Assembly (NCBI GenBank): GCA_902782915.1
Contig: CACZOV010000108.1
Location: 1 to 10,501 of the forward strand
Origin: an uncultured Erysipelotrichaceae bacterium
Lineage (GTDB): Bacteria; Bacillota_I; Bacilli_A; RF39; UBA660
Direction: 5' to 3'
DNA length: 10,501 nt
Shown piece by piece: positions 1-5,550 of the stretch. The notes beneath the pieces were generated by a model, which worked only from the letters and a program-made list of their open reading frames with translations, was not told the DNA's origin and did no database searches. The position numbers and the translations under genes were made by a program. Each line of letters opens with the position of its first letter. Position 1 is the stretch's first letter.

Positions 1-180
1 GTGAACTACCCATAATCTAAAGTTTATGGGCTTCTTGTTTCATAGATTTCGTAGCCGAAATCTCAACAAGCGTTAATTTGGGCTGTTCCATCCCTATATT
101 GTTTACATTGCCATTTGTAGCTTTAACATTCCTTCATGAAGTACATTACATGCGGCGTTTATATCTCTATCATGATGGGT
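1..180 (-). ncRNA. Probable TnpB-associated omega RNA (reRNA) scaffold
   Basis: In characterised IS605 elements the guide RNA of TnpB comes from the 3' end of tnpB and the right end, with the guide beyond the element. Here the tnpB stop is followed by strong RNA-like structure on the minus strand: an 8-bp perfect stem (44-51 with 56-63, four-base loop) nested in a 6-bp stem (34-39 with 65-70), then the terminal CCCATAA/TTATGGG hairpin (9-15 with 24-30). The scaffold probably begins inside the tnpB coding sequence; the upstream limit of about 180 is a guess. The guide would lie to the left of base 1 and is not visible. Confidence 0.6.
9..30 (-). repeat. Right-end hairpin of the IS605-type element
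   Basis: Arms CCCATAA (9-15) and TTATGGG (24-30) pair perfectly around an eight-base loop that includes most of ATCTAAAG (15-22). The same word occurs in the left-end hairpin. This is the normal position and form of the subterminal palindrome bound by TnpA. Confidence 0.8.
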
Positions 181-1215
181 TTTACAATTAGGGCAATTCC
201 ATTCTCGAATACTTAAATTTTTAGTATTCTTGTTTTGATATCCACAATTTGAACATATCTGACTACTAGCATAAAACTTATCTATTTTAACATATGTTCT
301 TCCATACCAGTTTGCTTTATATTCTAGTTGTCTTGTTAACTCATACCATGATGCATCTTGAATGATTGATGCTAATTTATGATTTTTAATCATATTTTTT
401 ATTTGTAAGTCTTCTGAAATAATCACTTGGTTTTCGTTTATTATTTCATTACTTACTTTATGTAAATTATCAAGTCTTACATTTCTTATTTTCTCATGAC
501 ATAATGCTATTTCTTTTTTTAATTTATTATAGTTATTACTACCTTTAACTTTTTTAGACAACTGTCTTTGTAATTTAACTAATTTCTTTTCATATTTTGA
601 TAGTATTTTAGGATTTTCATATTTCTTTCCATCACTTGTTATACATAAATCTTTTATTCCTAAATCTATTCCTACATTCTTATTTGTTTTAGGTAATGCT
701 TTAATATTAGTTTCTACTAATATTGAAACATAATATTTACCTGTATTTGTATAAGATACTGTAGCACTTTTAATATTACCATCAAACTTTCTATGTAATT
801 TTGCTTTTATTTTAGTTAATTTAGGTAACTTAATTAAATTATTATCAAAATCTACTTTAATATTATTATTAGTATAATTTGTTGTATAAGAGTTTATATT
901 ATCCTTCTTACTTTTATATTTAGGATATCCAGCTTGTTCTTTAAAGAATTTTTGATAGGCATTATCCATATTATATATAGAGTTAGTAAGAGCAAACTTA
1001 TCAACTTCTTTTAACCATGGATATTCATCTTTTAATACTTTATTACACCAATTATTACAATCTATTTTTGAATAAGAAATTTGAGTCTCGTTATATAAGT
1101 CTTTTCTAAACTGTAGCATTTTATTATAAACAAATCTTGCACTTCCAAACGTTTTATTTAATTGTTCTATTTGTTCTTTATTTGGATATATTCTATATTT
1201 ATATGCTTTTAACAT
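103..1215 (-). CDS. tnpB: TnpB, RNA-guided nuclease of IS200/IS605 family
   Basis: 370 residues, a full length for the compact TnpB family. The N-terminal part ([12 protein letters not shown] onward) is the usual helix-turn-helix/OrfB start. RuvC residues are all present: D184 in VGIDLG, E268 in ISEDL, and the DRDINAA motif at 349-355. A zinc finger with Cys 321, 324, 341 and 344 lies between the second and third RuvC motifs. Characterised relatives are RNA-guided DNA endonucleases that cut at a target next to a short element-specific motif and help keep the element in place. A Shine-Dalgarno-like AAGGTGAT precedes the ATG, 11 bases after the tnpA stop. After the TAA stop, the +1 frame still reads YRDGTAQINAC before a stop; longer family members often have such a tail, so it is either a lost C-terminal tail or conserved guide-RNA sequence. 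Confidence 0.93.
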   Translation of the reverse strand: MLKAYKYRIYPNKEQIEQLNKTFGSARFVYNKMLQFRKDLYNETQISYSKIDCNNWCNKVLKDEYPWLKEVDKFALTNSIYNMDNAYQKFFKEQAGYPKYKSKKDNINSYTTNYTNNNIKVDFDNNLIKLPKLTKIKAKLHRKFDGNIKSATVSYTNTGKYYVSILVETNIKALPKTNKNVGIDLGIKDLCITSDGKKYENPKILSKYEKKLVKLQRQLSKKVKGSNNYNKLKKEIALCHEKIRNVRLDNLHKVSNEIINENQVIISEDLQIKNMIKNHKLASIIQDASWYELTRQLEYKANWYGRTYVKIDKFYASSQICSNCGYQNKNTKNLSIREWNCPNCKTHHDRDINAACNVLHEGMLKLQMAM

Positions 1216-1226
1216 TAATTATCACC

Positions 1227-1528
1227 TTAACCTTGATTTTCTATATATTCTTTAATCGCTTTTTCAGACACATTACCTATTGTCGAAACAAAATATCCAT
1301 CTGTCCAAAATGTCTTTTCTTGCAAGTCAAAAATGCATTAAATAGTTGTTGTATTTTTTCAATATATTTTATAGTTATACCATTTTTAAGACAAATTTCT
1401 TTTGATAATATTTTTATATAATCAGATATTTTCTTATTTGATAGTAATGCTTTTCTATATTTACAAACAAATATAATATGAAATTGTAGTAAATATTTAT
1501 GTCTATTTTTAGATTTATATCGAGTCAT
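1227..1528 (-). pseudogene. tnpA: tnpA relic, IS200/IS605 Y1 transposase (internal deletion plus frameshift)
   Basis: The 5' part encodes a typical start (MTRYKSKNRHKYLLQFHIIFVCKYR, ending at about TIKYIE). Where an intact protein would continue through the HUH metal-binding motif, the reading changes. The next frame reads KKYNNYLMHF, the family segment just before the end of the core. A second frame change gives EKTFWTDGYF and then, near the C-terminus, EYIENQG, with a stop at 1227-1229. Roughly 30-35 residues carrying the catalytic histidines are missing and at least one further frameshift follows. The tyrosine helix (YIENQ) survives in the DNA but cannot be reached in frame. The open frame from 1528 runs only to 1277, giving 83 residues with a nonsense tail. 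Intact relatives have about 130-150 residues. Confidence 0.9.
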
Positions 1529-1598
1529 ATTTGATATGATATCATTTTTGTCTTAGGTTGTAAATATTTATTTATTTTTTTAATTTTTTCTACCTTAA

Positions 1599-1626
1599 CG
1601 CATCATCTAAAGCTAATGTGATTGCG
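1599..1626 (-). repeat. Left-end hairpin of the IS605-type element
   Basis: CGCA-TCA (1599-1605) pairs with TGA-TGCG (1619-1626) with one bulged T at 1622. The loop side contains ATCTAAAG (1605-1612), the same word as in the right-end hairpin. It lies about 70 bases upstream of the tnpA start on the minus strand, the expected place for the left-end palindrome. Confidence 0.7.
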
Positions 1627-1694
1627 GTCGATTTTATTTCAAAATAAGTATGTACTTAAAATTTTTACTTGGATTTATATTTTATTTATGTTAT

Positions 1695-1700
1695 TATAAT
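1695..1700 (+). promoter_or_regulatory. -10 element for the cyclophilin-like gene
   Basis: A perfect TATAAT lies 20 bases before the start codon at 1721. No good -35 is seen at the ideal distance; TTTACT at 1664-1669 is too far. Transcription would start in the short stretch before AGAAGGAA (the ribosome site), giving a leader of about 14 bases. The region between the IS left end and this box holds no gene. Confidence 0.45.
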
Positions 1701-1720
1701 AAAGTAGAAGGAATTTAGGT

Positions 1721-2200
1721 ATGAATAAAAAGATTATATTATTTAGTTTTATAACGGTATTTTTAATCATTGTAATATTTCATGTTATAAATATTATTGA
1801 TAGAAATAAAAAGATTAATGAAAGAGAAAATGGAGATAATATGCAAGAAATAATAATGATAATTAATGATTATAAACTTAACGTTTTACTTGAAAATAAT
1901 TCATCTTCAAACACTTTACTTAATATGTTAAAAGAAAGAGATTTGACAATTTCTTTATCAGATTATGGTAATTTTGAAAAAGTAGGTGAACTTGGATTTA
2001 GTTTGCCAAGGAGTGATTCATATATTAATACAAGTCCAGGTGATGTTATGTTATATTTAGGAAATAAAATTGTAATTTTCTATGACTATAACAGTTATAC
2101 TTATACAAAAATTGGAAAAATTGAAAATATTGATGACGATAAATTAAAAGAAATTTTAGGATCAGGAAAAGTAAATATAACTTTCAAAATAAAAGATTAA
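1721..2200 (+). CDS. Membrane-anchored cyclophilin-like domain protein
   Basis: 159 residues. Residues 4-25 form one hydrophobic segment, either an anchor or an uncleaved signal; there is no lipobox cysteine, so this is probably not a lipoprotein. Residues about 42-157 match the bacterial cyclophilin-like fold family (Cyclophil_like type): a beta-strand start, NTLLNML helix, GFSLPRSDSYINTSPGDVMLY, IVIFYDYNSYTYTKIGKI, and a final LGSGKVNITFKI strand. Related proteins are usually extracytoplasmic and of unclear substrate; the fold alone does not prove prolyl isomerase activity. Its own -10 box and a terminator right after the stop make it monocistronic. A chaperone role for the fibre proteins next door would be attractive but is only inference from position. 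Confidence 0.75.
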   Translation: MNKKIILFSFITVFLIIVIFHVINIIDRNKKINERENGDNMQEIIMIINDYKLNVLLENNSSSNTLLNMLKERDLTISLSDYGNFEKVGELGFSLPRSDSYINTSPGDVMLYLGNKIVIFYDYNSYTYTKIGKIENIDDDKLKEILGSGKVNITFKIKD

Positions 2201-2232
2201 TTTTATAATGATCTTTTATTTTTTTAGTTTTT
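2186..2232 (+). terminator. Intrinsic terminator after the cyclophilin-like gene
   Basis: AATAAAAGAT (2188-2197) pairs perfectly with ATCTTTTATT (2211-2220), extendable by flanking A-T pairs, and is followed by a T-rich run. The 5' arm overlaps the last codons of the gene. The stem is A+T-rich, so strength is uncertain, but geometry and T tract fit. Confidence 0.75.
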
Positions 2233-2237
2233 TTCTC

Positions 2238-2266
2238 TTTACACATTTAAAAAAATATGGTATCCT
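2238..2266 (+). promoter_or_regulatory. Promoter of the fibre operon
   Basis: TTTACA (2238-2243), a 17-base spacer, then TATCCT (2261-2266) preceded by TGG (an extended -10). This is the best-formed promoter near the subunit gene, right after the preceding terminator. The predicted start near 2273 leaves a leader of roughly 115 bases before the ATG at 2390. Confidence 0.65.
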
Positions 2267-2374
2267 TATTACAAGAGCATAGGAAGTTAATTATCGAGAT
2301 ATTTTTAGTATTTTGTTATAGTTAATGCAATTTTTATTATGCTATTTGTTGTCTTATGCTTTATTATATGCGAA

Positions 2375-2383
2375 AAGGAGGTG
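2375..2383 (+). promoter_or_regulatory. Strong ribosome binding site that fixes the subunit start
   Basis: AAGGAGGTG is a full anti-16S match, six bases before the ATG at 2390. An in-frame ATG at 2339 would add 17 hydrophobic residues but has no such site, so 2390 is the start. The strength of the site fits a very abundant product. Confidence 0.85.
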
Positions 2384-2389
2384 AATCAA

Positions 2390-3142
2390 ATGGAAAGAAA
2401 CGGAAGTGGAAAGGTTATCGCTGTTATTGCATTAGTTGTAGCAGTTGTTGGTTTATCTCTTGGATTTGCTGCATATTCAACATATTTAAGAATTGAAGGA
2501 TCTGCAACTGTTCAAACATCAACTGATAACTGGAAAGTTGGATTTTCAACAGATACTGACATTGAACCTTTAAATGGTACAAATACTGTTACTGGAGTTA
2601 ATGCAACAACTGGTCATACAAATGAAGGTGGAACAATTACTGTATCAAGATATTCAATTAGTCAAGCAACTAAGCCAGTTTTAGCAACTACAACAGGATC
2701 TAGCGTACAATATACTCTTAAAGTTTTAAATAAAGGTAGTCTTGATGCTAATTTAGATTCAGTATCATTTAACGAGTATCCAGTTAGTTGTACATATGCA
2801 ACAGGTACTCAAAGTGGACAAGATGCTGATGGATGGGTTGAATCTGAAAATAAGACACAAGAACCATATGCTGGAACTAAAAGAAATGCTTCAGAAGCAA
2901 CTATTAGTGATGTTGATTGCAATGCAATGTTTAGTGTAACATTATCAATCAATAGCACTGATTATAGAACAAGTCAAACAGGTCTTTCTGCAAGTCTTGC
3001 TAAAACAACTGGAAATCATCCTGTTATATTAACACTTGCTTATAAAGATGATGCAAATGCTCGTGCTGCTGCTGCAAATCTTGCCGGTGATATTGAAGTA
3101 TCAATTAGACCAATTGGTGTTGTATATACAAGTGCACACTAA
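2390..3142 (+). CDS. TasA/camelysin-like surface fibre subunit with SipW-type signal
   Basis: 250 residues from the ATG with the full ribosome site. A short polar start is followed by a hydrophobic helix (about 8-28) ending GFAAY, then STYLRIEGSATVQ, a likely first beta strand of the mature protein. The rest is Thr/Ser/Asn/Ala-rich and predicted all-beta, as in TasA, camelysin and archaeal TasA-like pilins. Only two cysteines (134 and 177) occur and could form one disulfide. There is no sortase motif or C-terminal anchor. Its base composition is visibly less AT-rich than its neighbours, with many GCT/GCA/ACT/GGA codons, fitting high expression. A SipW-like peptidase follows directly. I infer secretion by that peptidase and polymerisation into fibres, perhaps by donor-strand exchange. 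The family is assigned by architecture and context, since such subunits diverge strongly in sequence. Confidence 0.72.
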   Translation: MERNGSGKVIAVIALVVAVVGLSLGFAAYSTYLRIEGSATVQTSTDNWKVGFSTDTDIEPLNGTNTVTGVNATTGHTNEGGTITVSRYSISQATKPVLATTTGSSVQYTLKVLNKGSLDANLDSVSFNEYPVSCTYATGTQSGQDADGWVESENKTQEPYAGTKRNASEATISDVDCNAMFSVTLSINSTDYRTSQTGLSASLAKTTGNHPVILTLAYKDDANARAAAANLAGDIEVSIRPIGVVYTSAH

Positions 3143-3144
3143 TC

Positions 3145-3176
3145 TATATTAAGATATAGCAATATATCTTAATATA
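3145..3176 (+). promoter_or_regulatory. Perfect 14-bp intercistronic hairpin with GCAA tetraloop
   Basis: TATATTAAGATATA (3145-3158) and its exact complement (3163-3176) enclose GCAA, a GNRA loop. It starts two bases after the subunit stop. Only CTTT follows, not a proper U tract, so it is more likely a partial terminator, or a stabiliser or processing site for the subunit mRNA, than a full stop. It would allow far more subunit than peptidase. Confidence 0.75.
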
Positions 3177-3205
3177 CTTTAACAAGATTATTTAGGAGAT
3201 GAGGT

Positions 3206-4330
3206 ATGAAAAAGAGTCAAAAAAAACTATTGATTTTTCAAATTGTTTTAATAATTCTATTTCTTTTAAATAATTTTGTACCAAGTATATTAGGAAAATA
3301 TTTTAAAGTTTTATTATTACTTATATTGCTTGTATTATTTAAATTTTTATTTGGATTTGAGAAAGATAATCATCGTGATACTAAAAATATATGCATAGAG
3401 TTACTTATTTATATGCTTATATATTTTCTTTTGTATTACCTATTAGGAATTGTCATATCTTTTGCAAGGACGATTAATTATTTACATTTAAATGGTATTG
3501 TAAAGACAATTATTCCAACAATATTGATGATTATACTTAAAGAAATACTTCGTTATATGATGTTACGTAAATCTGAAGGATCAAAAAATTTACTTGTTTT
3601 TTCATGTATATTTTTTGTTGTTTTTGATTTAATTGGTATATTTAGTCGTGAAACATTTACTTCATCATATGACATTTTTATGTTTATTGCTCTTACATTA
3701 CTTCCAATTATAAGTCAAAATATTTTTGCAAGTTATGTATCATATAAAACTGGATATAAACCTGTTATATTTTACATGTTGGTGATGAATTTATATAAGT
3801 TCTTTGTTCCAATTATTCCAAATCCTAATGAATATATTTATTCAATTGTTGAGCTTGTTGTACCAATGTTTTATTTATATAGAGTATATAAATATTTTAA
3901 AAGAGAACAAGATGAAAAAATAGTTCGTGAATATAATAAAAAACGAATTGGTAGTTTGATTATTCCGTCTTTATTAGTTGTCTTTTTAGTTTATATAACA
4001 TCAGGATACTTTTATTATCATGCAATTGTTATTGCTAGTGGATCAATGACACCTAATATATTAAAAGGTGATGTTGTTGTAATTGAGAAGATAAAAAATA
4101 AGAAGGATATTGAACTTGGTAGTGTAATAGCTTATAAATATGATCAAAGAATAATTGTTCATAGATTAGTTAGAAAGATAAATGTTAGTGATGGGATATA
4201 TTATTACACTAAGGGTGATGCAAATCATGATATTGATAATTATAAGATAACAGAAGATATGATAATTGGAGTTGTTAATATAAAAGTACCATATATTGGT
4301 TATCCGACGGTTTGGTTAAATGAATTATAA
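3206..4330 (+). CDS. SipW-like (S26B) signal peptidase with polytopic N-terminal domain
   Basis: 374 residues. The C-terminal third is the archaeal/ER-type signal peptidase I: a membrane segment at about 250-270, nucleophile S280 in ASGSM, general base H319 in VHRLV (the histidine that replaces lysine of the usual bacterial enzyme), and acidic residues in GDANHDIDN (337-345). The first ~245 residues are unusual: several hydrophobic segments (about 8-20, 30-50, 62-86, 98-115, 128-146, 155-175, 185-205, 210-228) with no counterpart in B. subtilis SipW (about 190 residues). An AGGAGATGAGG ribosome site precedes the ATG. It lies between the subunit and DUF5305 genes, so its substrates are most likely the two proteins of this operon with GF[AS][AS]Y cleavage regions. 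The function of the membrane extension is unknown; docking or retaining the subunit during assembly is possible. Confidence 0.88.
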   Translation: MKKSQKKLLIFQIVLIILFLLNNFVPSILGKYFKVLLLLILLVLFKFLFGFEKDNHRDTKNICIELLIYMLIYFLLYYLLGIVISFARTINYLHLNGIVKTIIPTILMIILKEILRYMMLRKSEGSKNLLVFSCIFFVVFDLIGIFSRETFTSSYDIFMFIALTLLPIISQNIFASYVSYKTGYKPVIFYMLVMNLYKFFVPIIPNPNEYIYSIVELVVPMFYLYRVYKYFKREQDEKIVREYNKKRIGSLIIPSLLVVFLVYITSGYFYYHAIVIASGSMTPNILKGDVVVIEKIKNKKDIELGSVIAYKYDQRIIVHRLVRKINVSDGIYYYTKGDANHDIDNYKITEDMIIGVVNIKVPYIGYPTVWLNEL

Positions 4331-4356
4331 AAGAGAAGGAATGTGATTTTATTATT

Positions 4357-5487
4357 ATGAAAAAAGATGTAAAAAAAGAACAAATAGAAAAAAAATCTAA
4401 TTCAAATAATAATGAAATATTTGAAAATAAAAAGAAATTAAAACCTTTTTATATAGGCTATGGACCAAGAATAAGTATTTTTTTAGTATTATTTATAATA
4501 TCTTTAGCAATTTGTCTTTTCTTTGCATCTAAAACTTTAGAAAGGGAAAAGCTTGCACCGATTAATTATAATGAAAAAGGAACAATTGATTATAAAGTAT
4601 ACTTAAATGAAAATAATTTTTATGAAAAAGAATATCTTGAGGCAAATAAAGCATATGTTGCTAGTTTAATTAAGTATATAGATATGAATTTTAACTATTC
4701 ATTTGATATGGCAACACTAACTAATATGGATTTTGATTATCAAATAATAGGTGAATTAGTAATTGAAAATAATGGTGGGACTAGAAGATATTTTGAAAAA
4801 AATTATACACTGTTAGAAAGTAAAAATCAAAAACTTACAAATAATAATGCTATTAATATAAATGAAAACTTAAAAATTGATTATGACTATTATAATAAAC
4901 TTGCTAGTAACTTTCGTAGTACGTACGGTGTTGATACAAATAGTTATTTAAATGTTTACATGGAAATTAAGTCTAAGACAGATGATAAATTAAATTATAA
5001 AATAGATGAAAGTAATAAAATTTCCCTTAAAATTCCTCTTTCAGAACGTGCTATTGAAATAAACTTTGATTCTAATGATAAAAATGTAACAAAGTATGTT
5101 ATTCCTAATGGAAAAATTATTTTCAATTTAGAATATTTAATTTTAGAAATAGTATTTTTTATAGTTACATCAATTTTCTTTATTAGCTTTATTAAATATT
5201 TAGTTATTTCATTTAAGAAAACAACTAAATATGATAAATATATAAAAAAAATATTAAAAGAATATGATAGATTAGTTGTTGAAACTCATAGTAGTATTGA
5301 TATGTCTAAATATAATATTATAGAGGTTAAAGAATTTACAGAACTTTTAGATGTTCGTGATAATTTAAAAGTTCCTATCTTGTATTTTAATATTGTAAAA
5401 CATGAAAAAGGAATATTTTATATTAAAGATAATGATGATATATATCTATTAATTATTAAAAATATTGATTTAGATAATAAGAAGTGA
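4357..5487 (+). CDS. DUF5305-family membrane protein
   Basis: 376 residues. Charged N-terminus (1-37), membrane segment about 38-57, extracytoplasmic part about 60-255, second membrane segment about 257-287, and a cytoplasmic tail to 376. The outer part shows the family pattern GTIDYKVYLNENNFYEKEYL, then IDMNFNYSF and DYQIIGELV. The tail has IIEVKEFTELLDVRDNLKVPILYF, also typical. From memory, DUF5305 proteins in archaea and Firmicutes sit beside SipW-like peptidases and TasA/DUF1102-like proteins, matching the neighbours here. Function is unproven; assembly platform, anchor or chaperone for the fibre is inference. The nearest purine-rich site (AAGGA, 4336-4340) is 16 bases from the ATG, unusually far, so translation may be weak or coupled. 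It is the only complete gene here ending in TGA; reading that as Trp would add only three residues more. Confidence 0.8.
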   Translation: MKKDVKKEQIEKKSNSNNNEIFENKKKLKPFYIGYGPRISIFLVLFIISLAICLFFASKTLEREKLAPINYNEKGTIDYKVYLNENNFYEKEYLEANKAYVASLIKYIDMNFNYSFDMATLTNMDFDYQIIGELVIENNGGTRRYFEKNYTLLESKNQKLTNNNAININENLKIDYDYYNKLASNFRSTYGVDTNSYLNVYMEIKSKTDDKLNYKIDESNKISLKIPLSERAIEINFDSNDKNVTKYVIPNGKIIFNLEYLILEIVFFIVTSIFFISFIKYLVISFKKTTKYDKYIKKILKEYDRLVVETHSSIDMSKYNIIEVKEFTELLDVRDNLKVPILYFNIVKHEKGIFYIKDNDDIYLLIIKNIDLDNKK

Positions 5488-5497
5488 TTAATATAAT

Positions 5498-5528
5498 ACT
5501 ATAATACAATTTTGTTATTATAGTTTTT
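5498..5528 (+). terminator. Intercistronic hairpin with short T run (attenuator-like)
   Basis: ACTATAATA (5498-5506) pairs perfectly with TATTATAGT (5516-5524), extendable by CAA/TTG across a bulged T, and is followed by TTTT. The stem is weak (A-T) and no new promoter is seen before the next gene. Partial termination between the DUF5305 gene and the adhesin gene is likelier than a full stop. Confidence 0.5.
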
Positions 5529-5540
5529 ACTCTATTAAAT

Positions 5541-5545
5541 GGAGG
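5541..5545 (+). promoter_or_regulatory. Ribosome binding site that fixes the adhesin start
   Basis: GGAGG lies five bases before the ATG at 5551. The in-frame ATG at 5539 overlaps this site and has none of its own, so 5551 is chosen; it also gives the expected basic MKKGRVRKKR start of a signal region. Confidence 0.85.
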
Positions 5546-5550
5546 GTATT

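Larger units (their letters stand above)
1..1640 (-). mobile_element. IS200/IS605-family element with intact tnpB and decayed tnpA
   Basis: The element reads on the minus strand in the order left end, tnpA relic, tnpB, right end. Its right end has a perfect 7-bp hairpin at 9-30 and its left end an imperfect one at 1599-1626. Both hairpins carry ATCTAAAG in the loop, as expected for subterminal hairpins recognised by one TnpA. On the minus strand the sequence after the right hairpin ends in TTCAC at base 1, which resembles known right ends of this family, so the true boundary may coincide with the window edge. The outer left boundary is not fixed by the sequence; about 1640 is an estimate. Because tnpA is broken, the copy should not move without a TnpA supplied from elsewhere. 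Confidence 0.85.

Noticed and set aside
1137..1421. Open frame of 94 codons on the plus strand
   Set aside because: It runs antisense through the tnpB start and the tnpA relic, has no ribosome site, and its hydrophobic look comes from reading AT-rich coding DNA backwards.
1630..1660. Exact left boundary and TnpB target-adjacent motif of the element
   Set aside because: The sequence beyond the left hairpin offers several AT-rich candidates, and without an empty site or second copy none can be chosen.
2339..2389. Longer start for the fibre subunit (17 extra residues)
   Set aside because: The extension lacks a ribosome site and would place two hydrophobic stretches in a row; the ATG at 2390 has a full AAGGAGGTG at ideal spacing.
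5485..5496. TGA at the end of the DUF5305 gene read as tryptophan (Mycoplasma code)
   Set aside because: It would add only W-L-I before TAA. All other genes use TGG for Trp and contain no in-frame TGA, so the standard code explains everything.
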